Source: an uncultured Desulfosoma sp. (GTDB lineage: Bacteria; Desulfobacterota; Syntrophobacteria; Syntrophobacterales; DSM-9756). From it: DNA of 44,046 nucleotides. Below the pieces are notes generated by a model. That model was not told the origin of the DNA. It was given only the letters and a program-made list of their open reading frames with translations, and did not search any database. This document shows, piece by piece, positions 24,442 to 32,231 of this stretch; within the stretch, counting starts at the first letter, position 1, and each line of letters opens with the position of its first letter. A program made the translations under genes and the position numbers. The stretch lies in NCBI GenBank assembly GCA_937960435.1, contig CALGPN010000029.1, forward strand, positions 1 to 44,046, read 5' to 3'.

Positions 24442-24463
24442 GGCGCCCCAAAATGACGGCGCC
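24442..24463 (-). terminator. Weak hairpin between the two porin genes
   Basis: Two GGCGCC hexamers (24442-24447 and 24458-24463) can pair around a 10-base loop, followed on the minus strand by GAGTTTTCT. It may partly terminate transcription after the first porin and so lower expression of the second. Confidence 0.35.
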
Positions 24464-24528
24464 CGGGAAGAGCGAATCCCCCCGGGCCCGTTCATTGCGT
24501 TACGCCTTAGGCGTCACAGGCATTTGCC

Positions 24529-25899
24529 TTAGAACCTCCACTGCAGCACCGCACCCAATTCATAGGCGTCATCGTCGTCTTTGTAGATGGTGTAGGCATC
24601 ATCCGCAAAGAGGTACGCGCCCACCACGGTCAGGGTCAACTTGTCCACCAGGTTCTGGCTGATGTAGAGGTTGACTTCGTGACCCACGGTGTCGTCGGTG
24701 GCACCCGTCGCCGCATCGGCCAGCACGTCCGTCGCCGTCGCCACATAGTAGTAATTGAATGTGACCTTGGTCTCGGGAAGCGCCTGCCAGATCACACCCG
24801 CATTCAAAGCCCACAGGTTGGACGGGATATCCCCCGCACGGTACGCGCCCTGATGGTTCGGGTTCAAATGGTCAGCCCCCAAAACGCTCACGTCCAAAAG
24901 GCCCATGCCGAGAAGTTCCGACCAGTAATAGGAAGCACCGCGCGCGTAGGCGAAGGCGTCATAGTCGTCCGCATAGTCGAACTTGGCTCGGTTGTCTTTA
25001 TCCCCGCTGGTGTAAAAGGCGCCCAGGTGGAACGTGAAAGGATTCCACAGGAAATCGGCCGTACCTTCCAGCATCCAACCCGTGTAATCTTGACCTTTCC
25101 CACCCACGAGATCATAGCTTCCAAAGTTCTTGATGCCCGTGAGGCCCAAGACCATCATGTCGGTCTTGTAGCCCAAGCTCAGGCCCAAGTTGAACAGGTT
25201 GTTGTCCGTCACGGCCGGCGTGCTGGTCGCGTAAAATGTGCCCGTGGACATATCCGGATAGGTGCTCAGGTTGGTATTGTGGGCATATTGATACCAACCC
25301 ACCAAGCTCGCCGTAAACGGCCCGTTGGCGTAATCCAGGGACAAGAAGAAGTCGTCGACGTTTTCCTGAGTGGTGGTTACATCGGTGTTCTGAGCCGCCA
25401 CGTAACCGAACGTGACCTTCACCGGATCCAACTTTGTGCTGAGGACGGCCCCGGAGAAATCGTCGGCAAAAATCCAACCCTTGAGAAACGTGGCACCCTG
25501 CACGCCCAGCTTCGCCCGCATCGGGGTGTTGGGCACGTTGAACTCAAGGTAGACGTTTTTCATTTCCAGGTTGGTCGCATCGGCGCCGATGTCGCCGCCG
25601 CCGTGACGGCCCGCACCCGGAGATTCACGCCCCCAGAGGGTGTCCGCTTCCCAATGGGTGACCAACTGCAGGTTTTCGCTGGCCACGAAGGTGAACAGCA
25701 TGCGGAGTCGCTGGTCGAACCAGTTACCGTTGTCGTCAAAAGCGCTGCCCTTGTCCTTGTCTTGGCCGTCGGCCACATTGTCTTGGGATTGCCAACGCAG
25801 CCGGTACAAGCCGCCGTACTTGAAATCCACGGCGAAAGCCGGCATGGCGATGGCGACCGCCGCCAAAACCGCCACGAGCACAACCAAATTCTTCTTCAT
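24529..25899 (-). CDS. Outer-membrane porin, first copy
   Basis: A 456-aa beta-barrel porin with a typical signal peptide (MKKNLVVLVAVLAAVAIAMPAFA, cleavage after AFA) and C-terminal LQWRF. Most of the sequence consists of amphipathic strands; loops are rich in Asp, Asn and Gly. It stands upstream of its paralogue by 145 bases and directly behind a near-consensus promoter, so it is probably the major porin of the outer membrane. A good ribosome binding site (GGAAAGAG) precedes the ATG. General diffusion or anion (sulfate, organic acid) uptake is plausible but cannot be read from the sequence. Confidence 0.92.
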   Translation of the reverse strand: MKKNLVVLVAVLAAVAIAMPAFAVDFKYGGLYRLRWQSQDNVADGQDKDKGSAFDDNGNWFDQRLRMLFTFVASENLQLVTHWEADTLWGRESPGAGRHGGGDIGADATNLEMKNVYLEFNVPNTPMRAKLGVQGATFLKGWIFADDFSGAVLSTKLDPVKVTFGYVAAQNTDVTTTQENVDDFFLSLDYANGPFTASLVGWYQYAHNTNLSTYPDMSTGTFYATSTPAVTDNNLFNLGLSLGYKTDMMVLGLTGIKNFGSYDLVGGKGQDYTGWMLEGTADFLWNPFTFHLGAFYTSGDKDNRAKFDYADDYDAFAYARGASYYWSELLGMGLLDVSVLGADHLNPNHQGAYRAGDIPSNLWALNAGVIWQALPETKVTFNYYYVATATDVLADAATGATDDTVGHEVNLYISQNLVDKLTLTVVGAYLFADDAYTIYKDDDDAYELGAVLQWRF

Positions 25900-26008
25900 C
25901 TCTTTCCTCCATGAAAAGCGTTGAAGAAAACCCCGAAATCTTTACAATGCGAGCCCCTGAGATGCTTCCTGCGCCTCTGCCTCACCCCCTTTCTTCATAA
26001 GATGCCCC

Positions 26009-26026
26009 AGCGCCTGGGAAGGCGCT
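26009..26026 (-). promoter_or_regulatory. Hairpin at the 5' end of the porin mRNA
   Basis: AGCGCCT (26026-26020 on the minus strand) and AGGCGCT (26015-26009) form a 7-base-pair stem around a four-base loop. It begins about three bases after the predicted transcription start. Such 5'-terminal stems are known to protect ompA mRNA from decay; the same role here is inferred. Confidence 0.55.
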
Positions 26027-26035
26027 TCTGACGTC

Positions 26036-26063
26036 TTTATAACGGGCGCGTTTTCCGTGTCAA
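26036..26063 (-). promoter_or_regulatory. Strong sigma-70-type promoter of the porin genes
   Basis: On the minus strand TTGACA (26063-26058) matches the consensus exactly, and TATAAA (26041-26036) lies 16 bases further on. Transcription should start close to 26029, giving a leader of about 130 bases before the porin ATG at 25899. Confidence 0.75.
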
Positions 26064-26202
26064 ACAAAAATTCTCGGCGCGTCTTCCAAAAAAATGTTAT
26101 TGCGTGATCGTCGCCTTTCTCGATACTGTTTCAGCGGCATCGCCCCTGTGCTGTTTGGTGCGGCACCGTGTTTTTGAATGGAAGCAAAGGAAGGGTACAC
26201 TC

Positions 26203-27957
26203 ATGGTGACTCATGGCTTTGTGGGAAAGTCCATCGTTTCGTCCATCTTTATCATCTTTTTCAGCACCGCCGCGGCGACTTCGGTCCTCGGCGAGGAGCC
26301 CGGCACCAAAACCATCGCCCTCGTGCCGTTTCAAATGAACACGCCCAAGGACCTTCACTATCTTCAGGACGGCATTTGGGACATGCTGCGATCCCGCCTG
26401 GCCTGGCCCGGCAAAGTCCGCGTCCTTGACAAAACGTCCGTCCTGGAGGCCGTCAAAAGCGTCGGCACGGTCCAAGACACCGATGGCGCCCGAAATCTCG
26501 CCAAGCGTCTCAGGGCGGACTACGTCCTTTACGGCAGTGTGACCGCCTTAGGGGAAGCCGTCAGTGTGGACGCCGCGGTCGTCGCCGCCCAGCCCGATGA
26601 AGCGCCCATGCAGTTCCCCTTCCAAAGCCCGAATCTGAACCAACTGATCCCTACGGTCAATCACATGGCCGAAACCATCAACCGCCAGATTTTCAACCGA
26701 TCGGTGGGCGCAGCGACGCAGCCCACCTCCTCCGAAGGAGCGTCGACGCGAAACCCTGAACTGCTCCTCCCGGAATCGGTCATGCCCGGCCAGGCGATTT
26801 CCTATCTCAATCCGAACTTTATTGAAGTCACTCCCGAGGGTTCTCTGCGCCAGCCGGGTTTGTGGCGCAGCCAAACTTTCACGGATGCCCTCCTTTCCAT
26901 CGACGTGGGCGATTTGGACGGCGACGGTCGGGATGAGCTGGTGGCTGCGAGCGCCAATCGGGTGACGGTCTATCGACGCGTCGATCAAGGGCTGCAGGCC
27001 GCCGGGGAACACCGCGCCGGAAACCTCGATACGTTCAAATGGGTCGCTTTGGCCGACGTGGACGGCGACGGGCGGCTGGAGATTTTGCTCACCAACATCT
27101 TCCAGCGCAACAAAGGGAGAAACCCCGGCCCGGAAAGCATCAAGCTTTCGGACACGGAATGGGAACCGTCTTCCTTGGTGCTGAAATTCGACGGCAAGCG
27201 TCTCAACGTCATCGCCCAACGCATCCCCTACTTTGTCAACGCCGTTTCTTTCCCCAATCGGGGTCGCGTCCCCATTGCCCAGACCAAAGGCCGCTACGGC
27301 GAATTGTTCGAGTCGGAAATTTTTGAGTGGCGCCTGCGGGACGGCAAGGCCGTCACAACGGCGCCTGTCCCCCTTCCGCCTCAGTGCAACGTGGCGAACT
27401 TTGCTGCGGGCGATTTCAACGGGGACGGCGCCCTGGAATACGCTGTGATCACGGCCGATAACCGGCTGCTTCTTGTGGATTCGGCGGGAAATCGCCTGTG
27501 GAGAAGCCGTCAGCAACAGTTCGGCGCGACGACCAATTACCTTCTCGGCAAAGTGGAAGACCTGCGCTATAATAACGTTGAGTACTACTATATTCCATCC
27601 CCGATTTTGGTGACCGATGTCAATAAGGACGGTATCGCCGAAATCGTCATCAACCGCAGTCCGGACACGACGAGTCGATTCCTGCCCCAAGGGTTCAAAT
27701 ACTACGAAGCCGGGGAAGTGGTGAGTTTTTCCTGGGATCAGATGGGCCTCGTGGAAAATTGGAAAACCCGTGAGGTCAGCGGGATGGTGTCGTCCATCCG
27801 CCTCGGGGACCTCAACGGGGACGGCACAACGGAGCTCATTGCCAGTGTTGTCCTGGGAAAAGACCTTCTCAAACTTTGGGAAGCCCGAAGCACTATATTT
27901 TCCTATGACCTCAATGTGGGGAAGAAAGCCCACGCCGCCGCGGGCGCCAAGCCCTGA
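26203..27957 (+). CDS. Exported FG-GAP/VCBS repeat protein with FlgO/TolB-like N-terminal domain
   Basis: A 584-aa protein with a signal peptide (hydrophobic about 8-28, cleavage near VLG-EE). Residues 36-118 (IALVPFQMN, DGIWDMLRSRL, VLDKTSVLEAV, LAKRLRADYVLYGSV) resemble the FlgO/TolB-N type fold, which usually binds envelope partners. Residues 230-550 contain five calcium-loop repeats: DLDGDGRDE (237), DVDGDGRLE (285), DFNGDGALE (404), DVNKDGIAE (472) and DLNGDGTTE (536), as in integrin-like FG-GAP propellers. The ATG at 26203 has AAGGAAGG upstream; a longer frame to 26104 gives a worse signal peptide. It is probably periplasmic or surface-attached. The lipid A acyltransferase gene follows 22 bases later. 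Confidence 0.8.
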   Translation: MVTHGFVGKSIVSSIFIIFFSTAAATSVLGEEPGTKTIALVPFQMNTPKDLHYLQDGIWDMLRSRLAWPGKVRVLDKTSVLEAVKSVGTVQDTDGARNLAKRLRADYVLYGSVTALGEAVSVDAAVVAAQPDEAPMQFPFQSPNLNQLIPTVNHMAETINRQIFNRSVGAATQPTSSEGASTRNPELLLPESVMPGQAISYLNPNFIEVTPEGSLRQPGLWRSQTFTDALLSIDVGDLDGDGRDELVAASANRVTVYRRVDQGLQAAGEHRAGNLDTFKWVALADVDGDGRLEILLTNIFQRNKGRNPGPESIKLSDTEWEPSSLVLKFDGKRLNVIAQRIPYFVNAVSFPNRGRVPIAQTKGRYGELFESEIFEWRLRDGKAVTTAPVPLPPQCNVANFAAGDFNGDGALEYAVITADNRLLLVDSAGNRLWRSRQQQFGATTNYLLGKVEDLRYNNVEYYYIPSPILVTDVNKDGIAEIVINRSPDTTSRFLPQGFKYYEAGEVVSFSWDQMGLVENWKTREVSGMVSSIRLGDLNGDGTTELIASVVLGKDLLKLWEARSTIFSYDLNVGKKAHAAAGAKP

Positions 27958-27979
27958 AAAAGACCTTGAAGTTCGCTCT

Positions 27980-28852
27980 ATGGCTGAAGAAAGCAGGGAA
28001 GAGAGCTTGTCCTCCCCCGGCGGCCGAGCCGCCCGCTTTGCGGGCGCGGTCTTCGGGGCGCTGTGGTACGCCGTAGACCGCCGGCATCGAAAAACCGCCG
28101 AGGAAAACATCCGGCTGGCGCTGGGGGTGAACGGCAAGGCGGCGCGTCAGATCGCCCGAGCCAATTTTCGGCACCTTGCCCGGGTTTTCGCCGAATTTTT
28201 CACTCTGGCCCGAATCAACGCTCAAAACATTGACCGCTTCATTGAGCCCCACGGCGTGGACCACATCCGTCGCTCTTTGGAAAAGAAGCGCGGCGTGCTC
28301 ATCCTCACGAGCCACTTCGGCAACTGGGAGTGGATGGCCTACGCCGCCCCATTTTTCCTCCCGACACGGCTCCACATCGTCGCCCGCCCCATCCGTCCGG
28401 AAGCGCTCAACCGCTGGGTCACGGCCATGCGGGAACGTTCCGGAAACCGGGTGATCACCAAACAGCACGCCCTGATCCACGCGCTGAAAGCGCTCAAACG
28501 AAACGAAATCGTGGGTTTCCTCATGGATCACAATGCAGGGAAAAAGACGGGGGTCTGGGCACCCTTCTTCGGCGGCTATGTCCTCACCCATAAGACTTTG
28601 GCGCACATCGCCCTCAAGACCGGAGCCCCCGTGCACCCGGTGTTCAATCGTCGTATCCCCGACGGGCGTTACCGCATCGACGTAGGCCCGGAAATCCCCT
28701 CTCCTCTTTCGGGCTCAGCGGAAGAGCGCGCCGACGCCATGACCGCGGCGTTCAATCAAATTATTGAAAACGAGATCCGGCAGACTCCAGAACAATGGTA
28801 TTGGATCCACCGGCGCTTCCGCCGCTTCCGCTATGAGAAACCGCACCCCTAG
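27980..28852 (+). CDS. LpxL/HtrB-family lipid A acyltransferase
   Basis: A 290-aa enzyme of the lysophospholipid/lipid A acyltransferase family that adds a secondary acyl chain to the Kdo-lipid A precursor at the inner membrane. The catalytic HX4E motif is HFGNWE (H112, E117), followed by ARPIRPEALNRWV and FLMDHNAGKKTGVWAPFFGG near 185-205, and EQWYWIHRRFR at the end. A single weak N-terminal hydrophobic stretch (about 18-32) may anchor it. The start at 27980 is 22 bases after the FG-GAP gene; its ribosome binding site is weak, so translation may be coupled. A frame extending upstream overlaps the previous gene and is not supported. Confidence 0.9.
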   Translation: MAEESREESLSSPGGRAARFAGAVFGALWYAVDRRHRKTAEENIRLALGVNGKAARQIARANFRHLARVFAEFFTLARINAQNIDRFIEPHGVDHIRRSLEKKRGVLILTSHFGNWEWMAYAAPFFLPTRLHIVARPIRPEALNRWVTAMRERSGNRVITKQHALIHALKALKRNEIVGFLMDHNAGKKTGVWAPFFGGYVLTHKTLAHIALKTGAPVHPVFNRRIPDGRYRIDVGPEIPSPLSGSAEERADAMTAAFNQIIENEIRQTPEQWYWIHRRFRRFRYEKPHP

Positions 28853-29250
28853 AATCAAAGGAAGAGACGCCGGCGTTCTCCGTGACCGATTACCGAAAGA
28901 ATCCAAAACTCTATGATATCGGACGTCAAAATCTCGATGGATGAAAAGGTGCGGGGGCGCGGTCTCGAGGCGGACTCGCCGGTCGGGATGTCCGAGGGCA
29001 GGGTCATCCGGCCTTATCGATCACGCCTGCTGAAGCGAAATCAGGACGCCAGGGGGACGGCCTGCCACAGAGGGTGACACTTCAGCGCCCCTTGCGCTCT
29101 GCTCGCGGGATGGATCCATAATCCCTGGAAAACATTCACGTAGGAAATTCGAAAAGCCCCTCGAAAAGAGGTCAAATTCGCTCCCCCCGCGGGGAGCTAA
29201 AAGTCCTCGCGCCGTTCGGCACCGGCCCGGCGGCGCGAGGCGCGAGAGCC
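28853..29250. other. Intergenic region with hairpins
   Basis: About 400 bases between convergent genes. Visible structures are a CTCCCC-CCGC-GGGGAG hairpin (29181-29196) and the terminator-like stem at 29206-29239. I see no gene, repeat or RNA that I recognise. Confidence 0.4.
29206..29239 (-). terminator. Terminator-like stem after the hypothetical gene
   Basis: CTCGCGCCG (29206-29214) pairs perfectly with CGGCGCGAG (29231-29239). On the minus strand it is followed by GACTTTTAGC, a short T-run, so it probably ends transcription of the gene at 29251-29661. Confidence 0.6.
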
Positions 29251-29661
29251 TTAGAGCTCGTATTCCCCTTCCATGTCCAGGATGTATTCCCGGTCATGGG
29301 CTCCCGGCTTTACGGTGAAGGTGCCGCTGCCTTTAATGGTGGCCAGTTTGCCCATCCCCTTGTAGATGGTCCAGGTGCCTTTGGTCAGCTTGCTCTGAGC
29401 GTCCCTCTCTCCTTCGTATTTGCTGTAGATGGACCCTTCCTCGAAGTGCGTGACCGCATAGCCCATCATTTTGCCCGCGCCTCGAATGCGGTCGTGGAAT
29501 GTGACGCTTCGGCGGGAGACAAATTTGCCCGCAACGCCCACCTGGTATTCAATGGGCTCCCCTTCCATTTCTACCAGCATCAGGGTGTGATCGAATTCGT
29601 CATGCACATAGAGCATTTCCCGGCGGGTGACCAACAGTCGATACGTGGCTTTGCGCTTCAT
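29251..29661 (-). CDS. Hypothetical beta-rich protein
   Basis: A 136-aa protein without signal peptide or membrane segment. It is made of alternating strand-like sequence with a glycine-rich repeat toward the end (GTWTIYKGMGKLATIKGSGT, near 91-110), a pattern like small barrels of the allene-oxide-cyclase or dirigent type; this is a resemblance of style, not an assignment. It has many charged residues and no cysteine, so it is probably cytoplasmic. The start at 29661 is fixed by AAGGAGG seven bases upstream; a longer frame to 29754 is rejected because it has no such site. It is transcribed alone. Confidence 0.65.
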   Translation of the reverse strand: MKRKATYRLLVTRREMLYVHDEFDHTLMLVEMEGEPIEYQVGVAGKFVSRRSVTFHDRIRGAGKMMGYAVTHFEEGSIYSKYEGERDAQSKLTKGTWTIYKGMGKLATIKGSGTFTVKPGAHDREYILDMEGEYEL

Positions 29662-30052
29662 AGGTTCCTCCTTGCCGCAAAGGGGTTCGAGGGATGTGGG
29701 GCCAGCCCGTCGGCCCCGGGTCCACGATGTGATCCGCTGCCTGTTCTTTAGCACAAGAAAGGGCGTCTGCCTAGAAGCTTCTCCGGTCTCAGCGAAGAGA
29801 TGACATCCCCCTCAAGCGCATACTGCGCGGCCTCACGCACGCCCCCCTTCCTAACGACTTTTTCCCGGAAATGAAGAACACCCCAAAGTGGAAAGGCGAA
29901 TACACATGCCATCTCTTATATCATCCTGGCTTTGCAGGGACTGCGGCCGGGCTCGTTCCGCCTAGGGTTGCCGGCCTCATCCTCGCCTTCCGCGCAGAGG
30001 CCAAATGGGCACCCTCTAGATGCGACGAAAAAACGCCGTGACGGAATTCGGC

Positions 30053-30081
30053 TTGACAGGGGCCCTTGCTTCTGTTAACCA
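30053..30081 (+). promoter_or_regulatory. bioY promoter
   Basis: TTGACA (30053-30058) is a perfect -35 box; the -10 would be TAACCA (30076-30081) after 17 bases, a weak match that overlaps the left arm of the BirA operator. This overlap fits repression by steric exclusion. Confidence 0.5.
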
Positions 30082-30104
30082 AACCGACTTCGTATGGTTG
30101 ACAG
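30072..30104 (+). promoter_or_regulatory. BirA operator
   Basis: CTGTTAACC (30072-30080) and GGTTGACAG (30096-30104) are inverted with one mismatch and are separated by 15 bases, the arrangement of bacterial BirA operators (TTGTAAACC-N14 to 16-GGTTTACAA type). It lies about 70 bases before bioY. Biotin-bound BirA would thus repress biotin uptake. The assignment is strong because the genes downstream are a biotin transporter. Confidence 0.88.
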
Positions 30105-30175
30105 TTAACGACTTCTTTTCTTCCAACATTTCGAGGTCAGCCGACCTCCTGAAGAAAACACAAGGAGAGTGAGCC

Positions 30176-30739
30176 GTGGCTTTAGAAACATTGCGTTGGA
30201 TGGTTTTCACGTGCCTGATGACCGCCTTGACCGCCGTGGGCGCTCAAATCGCCGTGCCCATCGGCCCGGTTCCCATGGTGTTGACGAATCTTTTCGTCTT
30301 GCTCTCCGGGTTGCTCTTAGGTCCCAGGCGGGGCGCCGCCGCCATAGGGTTGTATGTGCTTCTGGGCGCCGTCGGTCTTCCGGTGTTCGCCCAATTCAAG
30401 AGCGGTTTGGCCCACCTGGCGGGTCCGACGGGGGGCTATCTCGCCGGTTTTGTGGCGGCGGCTTGGGTCACGGGAGTGTTCAGCCGGGCATCTGCCCACA
30501 AGGCCTTCGATGTGGTTGCCGTGATCGCGGGGTCTTTGACCATTTACGCCATGGGCGTCCCGTGGCTCAAATGGGTCACGGGCATGCCGTGGGCCAAAGC
30601 TCTCACTGTCGGCATGGCGCCGTTCCTTGTCGGGGACGGCATCAAAGCGGCGGCCGCCGTTGCCCTGGCATGGTCGCTCCGTCCGGCGCTGTTCCAGCGG
30701 TTCCGAACAGCTCCCGTTTCCTCGCCGAACCTGCCATGA
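30176..30739 (+). CDS. bioY: BioY, biotin-binding S component of an ECF transporter
   Basis: A 187-aa membrane protein with about six hydrophobic helices. BioY-family sequence marks are present: TALTAVGAQIAVPIGPVPMVLTN at the N-terminus (residues about 16-38), LLGPRRGAAAIGLYVLLGAVGLPVFA near 47-72, and GPTGGYLAGF near 83-92. It captures biotin and works with the BioM ATPase and BioN membrane subunit. Translation starts at a GTG with AAGGAG 9 bases upstream. Its stop overlaps the bioM start (ATGA). Biotin demand is expected for carboxylases. Confidence 0.95.
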   Translation: MALETLRWMVFTCLMTALTAVGAQIAVPIGPVPMVLTNLFVLLSGLLLGPRRGAAAIGLYVLLGAVGLPVFAQFKSGLAHLAGPTGGYLAGFVAAAWVTGVFSRASAHKAFDVVAVIAGSLTIYAMGVPWLKWVTGMPWAKALTVGMAPFLVGDGIKAAAAVALAWSLRPALFQRFRTAPVSSPNLP

Positions 30740-31482
30740 TCGAGGCTGTGGATCTTCGATTCACCTATCCCGACGGGACCGAAGCTCTTCGAGGAATCAC
30801 TTTCCGAATCGCCCATCCCGCTTTCGTCCTGTTGTGCGGCGCCAACGGTCAAGGCAAGAGCACACTGCTCCATCTTTTGGCCGGGCTGTATCCGCCCACG
30901 GGGGGAACGCTCACCGTCTTCGGCCGGGACGTTCGTCGCCAGCCGGAAGTCGTGCGCACCACGGTCGGTCTGGTTTTCCAGGATCCGGACAGCCAAATTC
31001 TTGGGGAAACGGTCGCCGAGGATGTCGCTTTCGGCCCGGAAAATCTGGGGCTTTCCCGAGAGGAGCGGGAACGTCGTGTGGCCCAGGCACTGGCTCTTTT
31101 CGATCTTGAGGAAGTGGCGGAAAAGCCCTGTTACGCCCTATCCGGGGGGCAGAAACGACGTGTCGCCCTGGCGGGGGTTTTGGCCATGGCCCCCCAGGCT
31201 GTGCTCTTTGACGAACCTTTTACGCACCTCGACTGGGAGGGTTCGTGTGCGCTGCTCCGGGCCATGAGGCGTTTGCGTTGCGAGGGGCGCACCGTGGTGG
31301 TGGCCACCCATGATGTGGAAAAACTCATCGCCCACGTGGACCAAGTGATCGTCCTGCGGGAAGGGAGCGTCGTTCGATCGGGCTCCCCGCACGAAGTGGT
31401 GCCCGACCTGGGTCGCTACGGCATCCGCCCGCCGTGTTCGGTTCTTTTGGGAAAAGGGCTCATGCCGTGGCCTTGCGATTAG
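30736..31482 (+). CDS. bioM: BioM, ATPase of the biotin ECF transporter
   Basis: A 248-aa ABC ATPase of the EcfA type. It contains Walker A GANGQGKST (35-43), Q-loop FQDPDSQI with the ECF-style DPDxQ, signature LSGGQKRR, Walker B AVLFDEP and switch histidine in VVATHD. It powers BioY/BioN. The ATG at 30736 overlaps the bioY stop by 4 bases; a longer open frame extends upstream through bioY but is non-homologous and rejected. As a single ATPase it presumably acts as a homodimer. Confidence 0.95.
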   Translation: MIEAVDLRFTYPDGTEALRGITFRIAHPAFVLLCGANGQGKSTLLHLLAGLYPPTGGTLTVFGRDVRRQPEVVRTTVGLVFQDPDSQILGETVAEDVAFGPENLGLSREERERRVAQALALFDLEEVAEKPCYALSGGQKRRVALAGVLAMAPQAVLFDEPFTHLDWEGSCALLRAMRRLRCEGRTVVVATHDVEKLIAHVDQVIVLREGSVVRSGSPHEVVPDLGRYGIRPPCSVLLGKGLMPWPCD

Positions 31483-32231
31483 CGCTCCACTACATTCCCC
31501 GCTCCTCGAGGGTCCACCGCTGGGACGCCCGCACCAAGCTCTTCGGGGTCATGGCCGTGGGCGGTGCGATGCTTTTTTCCAAAGCCGCCGTGTTTCCTGT
31601 CGCCTTCAGCGGGCTTCTGGGCCTTTGGGCCGCTGCTCGGCTGCCATGGCTTCTTTTGCTTCGGACCTTCCGGGCCTGGGCTCCATTTGTCGGCCTTCTT
31701 TTCATCGTGCAGGCCGTCTCATGGGAAGCTCTGCTAAGTCCTGAGAAAGCCGTCACTCAGGTCGTCCCTCTGAATTTCGTCGCCATGGCGGCCGCCTCTT
31801 CAGCGCGTCTCATGCTCATGATTCTCTGGGCCGTCCTTTTTACGGCCACAACCAAAACCGTGGATGTCCAAAGAGCCGTCCTCTGGGCCTTGCGTCCCGT
31901 CCCCTTCGCTCCAGCGCGAAGGATCGCCGTGATGGCCGGCTTGTCTATGCACCTCTTTGCAACGCTCTTGGATGACCTGGAAGAAATCCGTAACGCCCAG
32001 CGTGCTCGCTTGGGGGACCGTTCCAAAAATCCTTATCGGCGCATAAAAACAATCATTTTGCCGCTGTTCCGAAAGGCTTTTCACCGCGCGGAATCCACGG
32101 CGCTGGCCTTGAGCGCCCGGGGGTATCGGGACGACGTCACCGTGGACGTGACGCCATGGCGGCGAGCGGAAATGCTGAGCTGCGTGGGTCTCTGCGCCCT
32201 TCTTCTCGCGCTGCACCGAGGAATGCCATGA
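31467..32231 (+). CDS. bioN: BioN, EcfT-type transmembrane subunit
   Basis: A 254-aa membrane protein of the EcfT/CbiQ family. The N-terminal SRVHRWDARTKLFGV is typical, and the cytoplasmic coupling helices carry NAQRARLGD (Ala-Arg motif) near 180 and a second ALSARGYRDD near 225, which dock onto BioM. The start is uncertain: GTG at 31467, with AAAAGGG about 9 bases upstream, gives the usual N-terminus and overlaps bioM by 16 bases; a GTG at 31434 would add 11 residues. The stop overlaps the next gene (ATGA). Confidence 0.9.
   Translation: MALRLALHYIPRSSRVHRWDARTKLFGVMAVGGAMLFSKAAVFPVAFSGLLGLWAAARLPWLLLLRTFRAWAPFVGLLFIVQAVSWEALLSPEKAVTQVVPLNFVAMAAASSARLMLMILWAVLFTATTKTVDVQRAVLWALRPVPFAPARRIAVMAGLSMHLFATLLDDLEEIRNAQRARLGDRSKNPYRRIKTIILPLFRKAFHRAESTALALSARGYRDDVTVDVTPWRRAEMLSCVGLCALLLALHRGMP

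Larger units (their letters stand above)
29662..30175. other. Divergent intergenic region ahead of bioY
   Basis: No gene is seen in these 514 bases. The right end carries the bioY promoter and BirA operator. The first 350 bases show nothing I recognise; a promoter for the minus-strand hypothetical gene must lie here but no clear -35/-10 pair stands out. Confidence 0.4.

Noticed and set aside
26548-28137. A 529-codon minus-strand frame opposite the FG-GAP gene
   Set aside because: Antisense shadow spanning two clear plus-strand genes.
30169-30735. N-terminal extension of BioM through the bioY gene
   Set aside because: The ABC domain starts at 30736 with a classic ATGA overlap; the upstream part is the out-of-frame bioY reading.
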